Shown piece after piece: positions 15,167 through 24,445 of a DNA stretch of 64,000 bases. Location of the stretch: the NCBI RefSeq assembly GCF_001183605.1, contig NZ_LFXJ01000005.1, forward strand, positions 496,001 to 560,000, written 5' to 3'. The DNA is from Lysinibacillus xylanilyticus (GTDB lineage: Bacteria; Bacillota; Bacilli; Bacillales_A; Planococcaceae). The translations under genes and the position numbers were made by a program. Every line of letters begins with the position of its first letter. Position 1 is the first letter of the stretch. The notes below the pieces were generated by a model. That model ran no database searches, was not told the origin of the DNA, and saw only the letters and a list, made by a program, of their open reading frames with translations.

Positions 15167-18100
15167 TTACTTTATTTCTAGTGTATATGGTTGAGTACTA
15201 GCTTTGCCGTAATATTCACTTACTTCAATATAGTAAGTTCCTTTATCCAGTTCGACAGTACCTACTTCAGCATCCCCAGCTCCGTAATAATCTAATGTTT
15301 CTACTGTTTTTCCATTTGCATCAATAATACGGATGACGCCATCTAGTGCTTTTTCTGTTTTAAGAGAGAAGAACACGTCGCGTTTGCTGTCGTTTTTAAA
15401 TTCAAAATAGTCTTTATCACCAAATGGAACGCCTGTATTTAGATTTTGAGTAGCTACCCATTTACCGTCTTTTTTCGTAAGTACAGTTGGTTTTGTCGGT
15501 TTACCGTTAACTAACTTAGAATCTGCATCTTCATCTGCTTTTTTATGATCAACCAAAGTTAAAGTATACGGTTGGATTGATACTTGTCCAACACTGCTGC
15601 CGTTAATAACTATAAAATACCCGTGATCCTTTTTGGCTTTAAATGAAGTATTTACATCTGTTGTCCCTCCAAGCCCTAGTAGTAGTTGAAGGAGGTCTTC
15701 ACTCTGTCCAAATGGAATTTCTGTGGCCAATTCTTTTGGATCAATTTTCTTATTACCATTTGTATCTTCTATAATAGAGCCTGAAAACTTCAAGTCATTT
15801 AGAAGTTCTTTAGGTAATTGATCAAGCTGTTCTTTTGTATATGGTACAGAAGAAATAAGAAGGCTCATGACTTCATCTTTGCCTGGTTGTCTAAAATAGT
15901 AAAAATCTGTATCATCTTGATAAATTAGATGATCTTTGTAAGTGATATTAGGTCCAATCGTTTTAGCAGTTTTTGTTGTATTATTTTTTCTATTATATTC
16001 TTTTGGAATAGCTGCCATTTTACTTGTTTTAAGTGTATACGGTTCAGAAGAACGGTCACCAAGATTCATTACTTTTACAACATAAGTTTTATCCTTTGTC
16101 AATGCAATTGTCTTAGCATCGTTTTCATCACTTGTTGACCCAAGAAGTAGACTAAGTAACCCCATATCGTTAGTTAATGAAGTAACTGGGATTAATTCAT
16201 TAGTTTGCTCATCGTATTCGAAGATATTACCAGCTGGTGATTGGTTCATACCTTTTTGAATCTTGAAACCATAAACGGCATTTTCTTTAGCTGTAAATGT
16301 GAAGTAATCTTCATCATCTTCAGTTTGGAAGTATGCTTTTTGATCTTTACCAATATCAAAACGAATCGCTTGTTCTATAATTTGGTCAGCGTTTTCCAGT
16401 TGTCCCATAGCATTTGGATCCATGAATATATTCATAAAATCATTTACTTGATTACGTTTTTTTGTTTTATATTCAGGTAAAGGTAAAAGGTCCTTTTGTA
16501 TATTGTTTTCTTGCTTTTCCCCATCTAATGTAAGGCCGTCTTCATCTTGAGGAATGGTTACGACTTCACCTTTTAATGTGTAAGGAATAATGGATTCACT
16601 AACAGTTTCTTCAGTATTAATACCTCCGCTAAAGAACATATCAAGTGAAAAATTGTTACTGTTTTTATTAGATACGCTAATTACATACTCTTCACCTGGT
16701 ATAGCATCGACAACCAAGTTTACTCCATCGCCTTTATCCATACCATAAGATGCTCGGATTGGATATGCCTCATCTAATCCTTCAGCATCGATTTCCTCTG
16801 CTGGTACATTAACTAAGTCTTCTTTTAAATAAAGCTCCATGGATGCAGTAACACCTGGAATCCCAGTTAAATCAAATTTCAGTGTCGTTGGTTCATTTAC
16901 TGAAAATGTAAAATAGTCTTTGTCACCTAGATGATCTTCAGAAAGTAGGGTATAGTTTTTACCTGCTGTACTGAATGGGAATTTTTCAATCTTCTCCATA
17001 TGCTCCATATCTAATGAATCAATTGGTAATTTATTAGTAGTTTGAGCTGTGAAGACATAGTTAGAATCGCCCTTTGAGCTATAGTTGCCATTATGATCTT
17101 TAACTCCAATAAGAAGGGTTCCCTTTTGCTCTGCTTTATATAGGTATCCTTCTTGCTTGCCAACGCGAACATCATTGACGTTAATTGGTTCTACTTCTTT
17201 GCTGTTACCTTCAGGGTAGAAATACAAATCAAATGCATAATCATATTTGTTTGCACCTTCTAATGTCAGTTGAGCATATTCATTTGCATCTAAATTAACT
17301 TTGTACCATTTCTTTTCGTCTGGTTGGTTGAATGTACCTTTTTCTGTATTTAATGTATCCTTTTTAAGGACTTTTGCGTTTTTCAAGCGCTCTTCTTTTG
17401 TTTCTGAATACTGTTTTGGTAAATCTTTTATATTAAACTGTAATGCATTCACAGGATCTACTAGGCCATGTCCATATGTAAGATCATAGCCATTCTCACC
17501 TAAATCCTTTGCCGTCGTTTCGAGAATTGCTTCTATTTCATGTGGCTTTAAATCTGGATATTTTGATTTTAGTAGGGAAGCCACACCTGCAACAACGGGA
17601 GATGCCATCGACGTTCCGCTAAATTTAACAAAGGATGATCCTTTTTTCTCATCATGGACTGTACTGTAAATTTCTTCACCTGGCGCTACTAAATCAACAG
17701 ATGGGCCATAGTTTGAATAGCTTGATAATTTGTTTCGATCATTCGTAGAACCTACACTTATTACGCCTTCGTAAGAAGCAGGGAAGGAGTAATTATCTGT
17801 CGATTCATTTCCAGCAGCAGCTACAATGGTAACTCCTTTATCAATCGCTGTCTGAACGGCTTCCTTCATTAATGGAGATTCACCATAGCCGCCAAGACTC
17901 ATATTGATAACATCGGCGCCTTGCTCGATAGCGTAAAGAATTCCTTGTGCAATGATGAAATCATTAGCACCATCTTTTCCGTTGAATACATCGATCGGAA
18001 GAAGCTTGGCATTTGGATTAATCCCGTGTCCTCCAATACCATTATCTTTTGCTGCACCAATAATCCCTGCTACATGTGTCCCGTGATCACCAGTATAAGC

Positions 18101-18664
18101 AGTATTGGCAGGTGCCGCAGCATTATATGGAGGTAGCACTTGAGATTTTAAATCTGGATGTTTAAAGTCCACACCAGAATCGATAACTGCCACTTTTACA
18201 TCATTGTTACCTGCTAATTTTAAAGCTTTATCAATTTGAAGCAGGTTTAAATGATACATATCCTGTTTCTTTGGATCTGTTTTTGTGCCAAAAGAATGGT
18301 ACACATAGCTTGGGGATACACTTTTAACCCCTTTTTGCTTAGCATAATATGAAACTGCTTTTTCTAAATTCGTTCCTTTGTTAAGTTGGATAACATCGTA
18401 ACCTAATGAAGGAATAGAGCGAATCACTTTTGAGCCGATTTTCTTATGCACACTGTTATCAAGACCTGAATGTTTGATAATAATAGTATCCTTACTAATC
18501 CACTCTTTTTGATTATTAGATGATTGATCCTTATTGCTAGCTACTTTCACTAACTCTTGGTTCTTTGCTGTTTTTTGCGGTGCTTCAGCAAAGGCAGAAG
18601 CAGCAGGTACCATTAGTGCAGCAGATGCTACTATTGCGATTGATTTCTTTTTCCAGTTCTTCAA
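15167..18664 (-). CDS. Secreted subtilisin-like serine protease (S8) with long C-terminal PPC-type region
   Basis: About 1165 residues. The start is the TTG at 18664, preceded by AAGGAGGG; this places a clean signal peptide first (MKNWKKKSIAIVASAALM..., cleavage near ASAFA-EAP). A pro-region (about 35-130) contains an inhibitor I9-like KHSGLDNSVHKKIG stretch. The catalytic domain (about 145-420) has Asp in VAVIDSGVD, His in GDHGTHVAGI, the oxyanion Asn in AAGNES and Ser in SGTSMASPVVAG, so it is active by motif. The remaining ~740 residues contain several repeats of the form D-K-D-Y-F-x-F followed by Y-V-V/Y-I-x-V and Q-P-Y-T-L, typical of bacterial pre-peptidase C-terminal (PPC) beta domains. 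Exported, probably processed; broad protein scavenging fits an amino-acid-dependent lifestyle. Monocistronic. Confidence 0.93.
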   Translation of the reverse strand: MKNWKKKSIAIVASAALMVPAASAFAEAPQKTAKNQELVKVASNKDQSSNNQKEWISKDTIIIKHSGLDNSVHKKIGSKVIRSIPSLGYDVIQLNKGTNLEKAVSYYAKQKGVKSVSPSYVYHSFGTKTDPKKQDMYHLNLLQIDKALKLAGNNDVKVAVIDSGVDFKHPDLKSQVLPPYNAAAPANTAYTGDHGTHVAGIIGAAKDNGIGGHGINPNAKLLPIDVFNGKDGANDFIIAQGILYAIEQGADVINMSLGGYGESPLMKEAVQTAIDKGVTIVAAAGNESTDNYSFPASYEGVISVGSTNDRNKLSSYSNYGPSVDLVAPGEEIYSTVHDEKKGSSFVKFSGTSMASPVVAGVASLLKSKYPDLKPHEIEAILETTAKDLGENGYDLTYGHGLVDPVNALQFNIKDLPKQYSETKEERLKNAKVLKKDTLNTEKGTFNQPDEKKWYKVNLDANEYAQLTLEGANKYDYAFDLYFYPEGNSKEVEPINVNDVRVGKQEGYLYKAEQKGTLLIGVKDHNGNYSSKGDSNYVFTAQTTNKLPIDSLDMEHMEKIEKFPFSTAGKNYTLLSEDHLGDKDYFTFSVNEPTTLKFDLTGIPGVTASMELYLKEDLVNVPAEEIDAEGLDEAYPIRASYGMDKGDGVNLVVDAIPGEEYVISVSNKNSNNFSLDMFFSGGINTEETVSESIIPYTLKGEVVTIPQDEDGLTLDGEKQENNIQKDLLPLPEYKTKKRNQVNDFMNIFMDPNAMGQLENADQIIEQAIRFDIGKDQKAYFQTEDDEDYFTFTAKENAVYGFKIQKGMNQSPAGNIFEYDEQTNELIPVTSLTNDMGLLSLLLGSTSDENDAKTIALTKDKTYVVKVMNLGDRSSEPYTLKTSKMAAIPKEYNRKNNTTKTAKTIGPNITYKDHLIYQDDTDFYYFRQPGKDEVMSLLISSVPYTKEQLDQLPKELLNDLKFSGSIIEDTNGNKKIDPKELATEIPFGQSEDLLQLLLGLGGTTDVNTSFKAKKDHGYFIVINGSSVGQVSIQPYTLTLVDHKKADEDADSKLVNGKPTKPTVLTKKDGKWVATQNLNTGVPFGDKDYFEFKNDSKRDVFFSLKTEKALDGVIRIIDANGKTVETLDYYGAGDAEVGTVELDKGTYYIEVSEYYGKASTQPYTLEIK

Positions 18665-18886
18665 CTGTTTTCCCTCCTTGGGTGTATTAAATATTTGGGC
18701 CATCTCTACTAATACGAATGAGTAATAGAAAAGTTTCGTAAATGAGTATATTTATTTCCAAAAGTACCATTCTATATTTTACCATTATATTTTGTTCATG
18801 ATAAAAATATGTAGAAGGGAGATTTAATTGGAGTAGGTGAGTGTATTCAGCCACAATTGAAAAGTACCAACTATGGACAAATTATC

Positions 18887-19723
18887 TTAGAGCTGCTCTA
18901 TTAGTCTGTGTAAATCTTCCTTCGAACGAGGCATTTTGATGTTATTCTCCAATAGTTTTTTATTTTGTAAAGCAATAGCCATATCAAAAACCCATGGACG
19001 TTCAAGATGAGCTCTTTCAAGCAAATCCTCTTGAAAGAACATTGCAACTGGATCCCCATTATAAATAATTCTCCCAGCTTCCATCACGATGATCTGATCT
19101 GCCCATTCATAAGCTAGTGGGATATCATGCGTTGCCAGTAAAATTGTTCGCTCACCGTTCTCTAACATAGCTAAATACTGTAAAACTTTTGCACTATAAT
19201 AATTATCTAGTCCAGCCGTCGGTTCATCTAATAATAAAACGGAAGGTTCCATTGCAAGTACACCAGCCATTGCGACACGTTTTTTCTGTCCAACACTTAA
19301 AAAATGTATCGGTTTATCAAGCAATGCTTCGACTTCGGTTTGAGCGACAGCCCACGCAATTTTCTCTTCAATTTTTTCAGTTGTCCAGCCAAGATTCAGA
19401 GGTCCAAATGCAATATCTTGCTTAACTGTGCCAGAAAAAAGCTGGTTGTCTGCATCCTGAAAAACAATACCAACCTGTTGGCGTAATTCTTTTAATGCTT
19501 TTCTACTATAGTTAAGTTCTTTACCACAAAAGGATATACTTCCAGCGGTAGGCTTCAAAATTCCGTTTAAATGCTGAAATAATGTTGATTTTCCAGCCCC
19601 ATTATGACCAAGTAAAGCGATTTTTTTCCCCTTTGGAAGCTGTAGTGTAATATCCGTTAAGGCATGAGTTCCATCAGCATAAGCGTAGGATAAATGTGTT
19701 AAATCAAAGTATAAGTCTGTCAT
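18887..19723 (-). CDS. cbiO: Cobalt ECF-type ABC transporter ATPase
   Basis: 278 residues from the ATG at 19723, preceded by GGAGG. Walker A GHNGAGKST near residue 40, Q-loop FQDADNQLFSG, signature LSVGQKKRVA near 140, Walker B VLLLDEPTAGLD, and the switch His in LLATHDIPLA. It powers Co2+ uptake with CbiM, CbiN and CbiQ. The start overlaps the cbiQ stop (TAATG), indicating translational coupling. A longer upstream frame (to 19780) is inside cbiQ and has no ribosome site. Last gene of the riboswitch-controlled cbiMNQO operon. Confidence 0.93.
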   Translation of the reverse strand: MTDLYFDLTHLSYAYADGTHALTDITLQLPKGKKIALLGHNGAGKSTLFQHLNGILKPTAGSISFCGKELNYSRKALKELRQQVGIVFQDADNQLFSGTVKQDIAFGPLNLGWTTEKIEEKIAWAVAQTEVEALLDKPIHFLSVGQKKRVAMAGVLAMEPSVLLLDEPTAGLDNYYSAKVLQYLAMLENGERTILLATHDIPLAYEWADQIIVMEAGRIIYNGDPVAMFFQEDLLERAHLERPWVFDMAIALQNKKLLENNIKMPRSKEDLHRLIEQL

Positions 19724-20493
19724 TAGAAAAAACCTCCGTAAATGATGAGGAGTATAAAAATAGTAGTAATACCAAGCCAATTTTTCGTGTTATAGGTAGT
19801 ATCCTCCTGCCAATAAACAGTTTCGCCACCGCGTGCTTCCATCGCATTGTTTAGTTCACGACTTCGTTGGAACATCTCGGCAAATAAAGCTGCAATCAGC
19901 ATTGATACCGAGCGAAGCCACTGCATAGGGGAGCTGTATCCTAGGCGGGCCTGTTGGGCAAGATGAATTTTTTGCATACTTTCTAAAAAGATAAAAATAA
20001 AACGATACGTTAGTTCTACTAGCTCTACAAATAGAGTTGGAAGACGCCATTGTCGCAAGACGTAACAAATGGATTGTACTGATGTTGTGAGAATTAAAAA
20101 ATACAAACAGCTAATGCTACCAAGGACGATGAAAAAAAGCTGCTGCGCTGTCTCTAGGCTTGCACTTCCGACAAAAATTGTCCAACTATTAAGAGAAAAT
20201 GACCATATGTGCGTTGGCAGCGTTTTAGTTGCTGGCGCAATAGAAATTAAAATTGATACTAAACTTGATAGTAAAAAAAATCCAGGTAGCAATAGTAATT
20301 TTGCATAATACTTTGTAGGAATTTTTGCGCCTATAATGATAAAAGCACTCATCACAATAAATGTAATGAGTGAAATTCGTTCATCTCTCATGATAAGCGA
20401 CAATAAAAGTAGTCCAAGGGAGAACGTCATTTTTTCTAGCGGATGAACAGACGCTAGTTTATTCAAATAAGCATACTTATCAATGAGTAACAT
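19723..20493 (-). CDS. cbiQ: Cobalt ECF transporter transmembrane T-component
   Basis: 256 residues with five to six hydrophobic helices (for example KMTFSLGLLLLSLIM, SLITFIVMSAFIIIGA, LLLPGFFLLSSLVSILIS, FFIVLGSISCLYFLIL). The coupling helices carry the ECF T-component motif, here with NAMEARGG near 220, which docks the ATPase. It bridges CbiM/CbiN and CbiO. Three nt after cbiN. Confidence 0.92.
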   Translation of the reverse strand: MLLIDKYAYLNKLASVHPLEKMTFSLGLLLLSLIMRDERISLITFIVMSAFIIIGAKIPTKYYAKLLLLPGFFLLSSLVSILISIAPATKTLPTHIWSFSLNSWTIFVGSASLETAQQLFFIVLGSISCLYFLILTTSVQSICYVLRQWRLPTLFVELVELTYRFIFIFLESMQKIHLAQQARLGYSSPMQWLRSVSMLIAALFAEMFQRSRELNNAMEARGGETVYWQEDTTYNTKNWLGITTIFILLIIYGGFF

Positions 20494-20496
20494 CTC

Positions 20497-20769
20497 TTAA
20501 CCCTCTTTATGTTTGCCGCGCATTAAGCCGATGAAATAGCCGATAAATCCAGCTCCGATAGCAGCTTGAAGTGCGAATAATAAGCTTTCAATTTCACCAC
20601 TCGGTGGCTCCCATAAACTTTCAAACCATGGCTCGTAGCTTGCATCTATTTCACTAATCGCTGCTTCCGCTTCACCATCAGCCCCTCCGAATTCTGCACC
20701 TTTTTGAATAAATAGAGGAACGATTGCTAATAACACAACAATTGCTAAAAGTAGTAAGTTTTTTTTCAT
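20497..20769 (-). CDS. cbiN: Cobalt transport accessory protein
   Basis: 90 residues with two membrane helices (LLLLAIVVLLAIVPLFI and a C-terminal ALQAAIGAGFIGYFIGLM) joined by an acidic periplasmic-side loop containing EFGGADGEAEAAI, the CbiN hallmark. It forms the metal-selective S unit with CbiM. Sits 2 nt after cbiM. Confidence 0.92.
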   Translation of the reverse strand: MKKNLLLLAIVVLLAIVPLFIQKGAEFGGADGEAEAAISEIDASYEPWFESLWEPPSGEIESLLFALQAAIGAGFIGYFIGLMRGKHKEG

Positions 20770-20771
20770 TT

Positions 20772-21518
20772 TTAGTGAGCCTCCTTTGCTGAAAAAACAC
20801 GTAAAGCTTTTAATTCACTGACATTGTATTTTTTCAGGAAGTTCATAACGACCACTGTTAAAATTCCTTCACTAACAGCAAGAGGAATTTGAGTTAATGC
20901 AAAAATACCTGCAAACTTTGTGAATGAAGCCATAAAGCCTCCGACCTCAGAAGGGAAGGCAAGAGCTAATTGCACAGAAGTGACAATATATGTACCTAAG
21001 TCACCAAGCATTGCTGCTAAAAAGACAGCGATGGAAAATGATAGCCCCATTTTTTGTGAGCCCTTAAATACATAGTAAGCGATAATAGGGCCCATAATGG
21101 CCATGGAAAAGGCATTAGCTCCTAAAGTTGTAAGCCCACCATGTGCTAAAAGTAAAGCTTGGAATAATAATACGATTGTCCCGATAACACTCATCGCTAA
21201 TGGTCCAAAAAGAACTGTTCCAAGCCCAACTCCTGTCGGATGTGAGCAACTTCCCGTTACAGAAGGAATTTTTAAAGCTGATAGCACAAAGGCAAAGGCA
21301 CCCGATAGACCTAATATCATTTTTGTTTCAGGATTTTCATCGATGGTTTTACGAATAGAACGTAATCCTAAAATAATAAAAGGAATCGATATGACCCACC
21401 AAAAAATCGCCCATTCAATTGGCAAAAAGCCCTCCATAATATGCATCGCAAATGCCCGATTTGGCACGAATAAAAATGCCAATAAGAAGTAACTAAGCTT
21501 CCAACCTGAGAATTTCAA
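20772..21518 (-). CDS. cbiM: Cobalt-binding S-component of the ECF transporter
   Basis: 248 residues including an N-terminal leader-like segment ([18 protein letters not shown]) that would be removed to expose MHIMEGFLP, whose N-terminal Met-His forms the metal site in the family. Later conserved His residues in [15 protein letters not shown] complete the square-planar Co site, and seven hydrophobic helices follow. The start is a TTG at 21518 with GAGGAGG upstream. First gene of cbiMNQO, directly behind a cobalamin riboswitch and its terminator. Confidence 0.93.
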   Translation of the reverse strand: MKFSGWKLSYFLLAFLFVPNRAFAMHIMEGFLPIEWAIFWWVISIPFIILGLRSIRKTIDENPETKMILGLSGAFAFVLSALKIPSVTGSCSHPTGVGLGTVLFGPLAMSVIGTIVLLFQALLLAHGGLTTLGANAFSMAIMGPIIAYYVFKGSQKMGLSFSIAVFLAAMLGDLGTYIVTSVQLALAFPSEVGGFMASFTKFAGIFALTQIPLAVSEGILTVVVMNFLKKYNVSELKALRVFSAKEAH

Positions 21519-21564
21519 AAATCTCTCCTCCTCAATAAATTATTTCGAATTAGCGTGCGCAAAT

Positions 21565-21597
21565 AAAAAAGCACTTTTCCATTTGCGGAAAAATGCA
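21565..21597 (-). terminator. Riboswitch expression-platform terminator before cbiM
   Basis: On the minus strand the arms at 21571-21580 and 21586-21595 form a stable stem, followed by six U (21565-21570). It lies between the cobalamin aptamer and the cbiM ribosome site, so it is the likely off switch. Confidence 0.8.
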
Positions 21598-21671
21598 TAG
21601 CTGAAAAAATGCAAATAAAATACTAATTTGCTAAGCCGCACACCCATCCTCGTAGGTTGAAACGATCACAT

Positions 21672-21845
21672 ATTTTTCGGCAGGTCTCCTGGCTTTAGTT
21701 CAACGTTTTATAGGCCTTCCCATCCTTTGGACAGTGACATTCTCTATAAAACTTCCTAGTACAGTGGCGGGACCGCGCCGGACTTGAACCGGCTTCCCTT
21801 TTAAGCGAAATGATGAACAATTCGCACCGAAAAAAGATGAAGTTG
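21672..21845 (-). promoter_or_regulatory. Cobalamin riboswitch controlling cbiMNQO
   Basis: Read on the minus strand, the conserved order is present: GGTGCGAA start, GGGAAGCCGGTTC...GTCCGGC with the GCGGTCCCGCCACTGT core, GGATGGGAAGGCC, and the B12 box AGCCAGGAGACCTGCC near 21675-21690. It binds adenosylcobalamin-type ligands and shuts off cobalt uptake when B12 is plentiful. Confidence 0.95.
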
Positions 21846-22010
21846 TGAGATTTCACGACAAAGTGTAACATGATTTTCCATAAATATGCTATACTTTTTA
21901 TGAAAATATTTTTAATTGAGTTTCTATGTCGAAAATTCGGATAAATATAAAATGAATGTCACATCTTTCTAAAAAAATTAATGAAAATGTCATAAATTTA
22001 GAAAGAAATA

Positions 22011-22038
22011 TTGAAATTTTAAAAAAATAAGCTATGAT
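22011..22038 (+). promoter_or_regulatory. Candidate promoter of the cbi/cob operon
   Basis: TTGAAA (22011-22016), 16 bp, TATGAT (22033-22038), just upstream of the plus-strand riboswitch. Confidence 0.55.
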
Positions 22039-22077
22039 AGAAACAGTTTTCAATTACATAAATTCATATAAAACATC

Positions 22078-22240
22078 CATAAGTGCTTGAATATTTTCAA
22101 GATAATAGGGAAATCGGTGAGAACCCGATACAGCCCCCGCTACTGTAATAGCTGATGAAATCGCGGATGCCACTAGTGAAAGCTTAGGAAGGCGCGAAAG
22201 TAAAAGGAAGCTTAAGTCAGGAAACCTGCTTATGTGATGA
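22078..22240 (+). promoter_or_regulatory. Cobalamin riboswitch controlling the cbi/cob operon
   Basis: The plus strand carries GGGAAATCGGTGAGAACCCGAT, the CAGCCCCCGCTACTGTAAT core, GCCACTAG, GGAAGGCGCGAAAGTAA and the B12 box AAGTCAGGAAACCTGCTTA near 22214-22232. The core differs from the minus-strand copy (shorter P6 region and CCCCCGC instead of GTCCCGCC), so the two are independent aptamers, not a recent duplication. Confidence 0.95.
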
Positions 22241-22316
22241 TGCATGCAAACTTTTCGGAGGGAGAAGTTGAAGCGAGAGCGAGTACCTGTATATTCGTTT
22301 TTATTTGGCTTCTACT

Positions 22317-22355
22317 AAACCTTTACTCTTCGTCTAGAGTAAAGGTTTTTCTTTT
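22317..22355 (+). terminator. Riboswitch terminator before cbiW
   Basis: Perfect 12-nt arms AACCTTTACTCT / AGAGTAAAGGTT (22318-22329, 22336-22347), then TTTCTTTTT. Located between the aptamer and the first gene. Confidence 0.9.
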
Positions 22356-22384
22356 TCCTAAAAGCAAATGAGGGGAGAAAAACT

Positions 22385-22756
22385 ATGACAACTTGGAATT
22401 TAGAGGGGATGAAAACACATCTTTTTATTTGCAATGGTAGTAGCTGTATGAAAAAAGATGCTGAGGACATTACACTGGCAATCCGTGATGAAATACAGTT
22501 ATTAGCGCTTGATAAAGAAATACATACGACAAGGACCCGCTGTAATGGCAGATGTAAGGATGCTTGTGTTGTCATTGCTTATCCACAAGGGAATTGGTAC
22601 CGAGTGCCGACAATGGAGCATGCGAGAGCGCTCGTACAAGATTTAAATCATGAAGCGTTACATAATGAGCATGTTTTTACATTGCGTGAAGGTTCGTTGC
22701 AGCGTACAGCGCAAACAACAGCCATTAAAGGCATTGAAAAGGTGAAAGAGGGGTAG
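22385..22756 (+). CDS. cbiW: (2Fe-2S) thioredoxin-like ferredoxin, first gene of the cob operon
   Basis: 123 residues. The cysteine pattern CNGSSC near residue 19 and CNGRCKDAC near 56 is that of thioredoxin-fold 2Fe-2S ferredoxins. The same family opens the Bacillus megaterium cobalamin operon as cbiW. It probably supplies electrons to an operon enzyme (the 4Fe-4S CbiH60 or a reductase), but its partner is not proven by sequence. Ribosome site GAGGGGAG; 4 nt before cbiH60. Confidence 0.85.
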   Translation: MTTWNLEGMKTHLFICNGSSCMKKDAEDITLAIRDEIQLLALDKEIHTTRTRCNGRCKDACVVIAYPQGNWYRVPTMEHARALVQDLNHEALHNEHVFTLREGSLQRTAQTTAIKGIEKVKEG

Positions 22757-22760
22757 CAAA

Positions 22761-24431
22761 ATGGCGCAAAAAGGTAAGATTTTCGTAGTTGGCTTTGGCC
22801 CTGGAGACTTTAAACATATTACGACTCGTGCTGTGGAGGCACTACAACAAAGTGATATGATCATAGGCTATAAAACTTATGTTGAACTTATTCAGGATTT
22901 AGTTAGTGCAAAGTCAATTATTAGTACTGGTATGACAGAGGAAGTTTCACGTGCACAGGAAGCGGTACGTCAAGCAGAGGCTGGAAGTATCGTATCGGTC
23001 ATTTCCAGTGGAGATGCCGGGGTTTATGGAATGGCTGGATTAGTGTATGAAGTATTAATCGAGCTAGGATGGACAGAAGCAACTGGTATCGAGGTAGAAA
23101 TTGTTCCTGGTATTTCAGCTATTAATTCGTGTGCAAGTTTACTAGGTGCTCCTATTATGCATGACGCCTGTACCATTAGTTTAAGTGATCACCTAACACC
23201 TTGGAATTTAATTGCAAAACGAGTGGAAGCGGCAGCTATGGCGGATTTTGTTATTGCTCTTTATAACCCGAAAAGTGGGCGTCGTACGAGACAAATCGTT
23301 GAGGCACAACGAATTTTATTAGAATATCGTTCACCAGATACGCCGGTTGGACTTGTGAAAAGCGCGTATCGTGACCGTCAGGAAATTACGATGACTACTT
23401 TAGCGGAAATGCTTGAACACGATATCGGCATGTTAACGACAGTTATTATCGGGAATTCAACAACATTCTTCTACGACAATAAAATGATTACGCCACGTGG
23501 TTATCAGCGTAAATATACACTTGGTGAGGAAAAACAACCGTTACGACCACATCAACGACTTAAAGAAGAAAATGAACCATGGGCAATGAATCAAGAAACA
23601 GGAGCAGCGAGTAATGATTTTGCGACAGATCCTAATGCCAATCGTATGAAGCCCAGTTTAGCCATCAGACCACAATCAAAGCCTAAAAAATCGTCACTGG
23701 AAATGGCGACAGCTGCACTTGCTATGGTGAAGGGAACAAGCGCGGTGAAAGTAACACCTAAGCGTGTTCAACAAAAAATCGAATCCATTTTTGAATTAGC
23801 GGTTAGTCCTGGGGTAGCCAATAAGTTCTTTACTCCTCAACAAATGATGACGTTAGCTGAGGTAGTTGGCGAGGAAGGGACGATGGAGTATACACCAGAC
23901 CATCAGATTCATTTGAAAATTCCAACGTCTAATCCTGAAGAGGTTACAGCAAAGCTTCGTGAAGTTGGCTTTTTACTAGCACCACTTGGTGACGTGTTAT
24001 CGTTGAAGGCTTGTGACTTCTGTTATGGAGAAAAGTACGATTCGATTCCGTATGCGGAAGAGATTCAAGCAAAACTTGGTGGGATGTCGTTACCGAAAAC
24101 ATTAAATATTGGCTTTAATGGCTGCGGTATGGCATGTTATCGAGCAGTATTCGATGATATTGGAATTGTTTATCGTAAAAGTAAATTTGATGTTTTTATT
24201 GGTGCCAAGCCGGTTGGTCGTACAGCACATGCGGCACAGCCAGTTGTTGAGGGGCTAGAGCCTGAACAGCTCATACCACTTATCACCGACATTATCGAAG
24301 AATATAAAGCAAATGCGCATCCAAATGAACGTTTGTTTAAATACTTCAAGCGTGTGAAAAAGATCCTACATTTTACGTATCAGGATATGTCTTCAAAAAT
24401 AAAAGTAGAGCCAGCTCCATGCGGCGACTAG
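22761..24431 (+). CDS. cbiH60: CbiH60: cobalt-factor III C17-methyltransferase fused to an Fe-S domain
   Basis: 556 residues. Residues 1-250 are a tetrapyrrole methylase: VGFGPGD for SAM, ISSGDAGVYGMAGL near 75, VPGISAINSC near 112, and LYNPKSGRR near 165. They methylate C17 and contract the ring. A linker (250-330) leads to a C-terminal sulfite/nitrite-reductase-like domain with cysteines in KACDFCYGEK and NGCGMAC, which bind a 4Fe-4S cluster. This fusion is known from B. megaterium as CbiH60. All cluster cysteines are present. The short classical CbiH is 240 residues, so the extension is real and not a frameshift product. Cytoplasmic. Confidence 0.95.
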   Translation: MAQKGKIFVVGFGPGDFKHITTRAVEALQQSDMIIGYKTYVELIQDLVSAKSIISTGMTEEVSRAQEAVRQAEAGSIVSVISSGDAGVYGMAGLVYEVLIELGWTEATGIEVEIVPGISAINSCASLLGAPIMHDACTISLSDHLTPWNLIAKRVEAAAMADFVIALYNPKSGRRTRQIVEAQRILLEYRSPDTPVGLVKSAYRDRQEITMTTLAEMLEHDIGMLTTVIIGNSTTFFYDNKMITPRGYQRKYTLGEEKQPLRPHQRLKEENEPWAMNQETGAASNDFATDPNANRMKPSLAIRPQSKPKKSSLEMATAALAMVKGTSAVKVTPKRVQQKIESIFELAVSPGVANKFFTPQQMMTLAEVVGEEGTMEYTPDHQIHLKIPTSNPEEVTAKLREVGFLLAPLGDVLSLKACDFCYGEKYDSIPYAEEIQAKLGGMSLPKTLNIGFNGCGMACYRAVFDDIGIVYRKSKFDVFIGAKPVGRTAHAAQPVVEGLEPEQLIPLITDIIEEYKANAHPNERLFKYFKRVKKILHFTYQDMSSKIKVEPAPCGD

Positions 24432-24445
24432 TGAGGAGTAATGAG

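Noticed and set aside
24419-24445. Upstream in-frame start for cbiX
   Set aside because: It lies within the end of cbiH60 without a ribosome site; the ATG at 24446 has GAGGAG and gives the normal MKAILFVGHG start.
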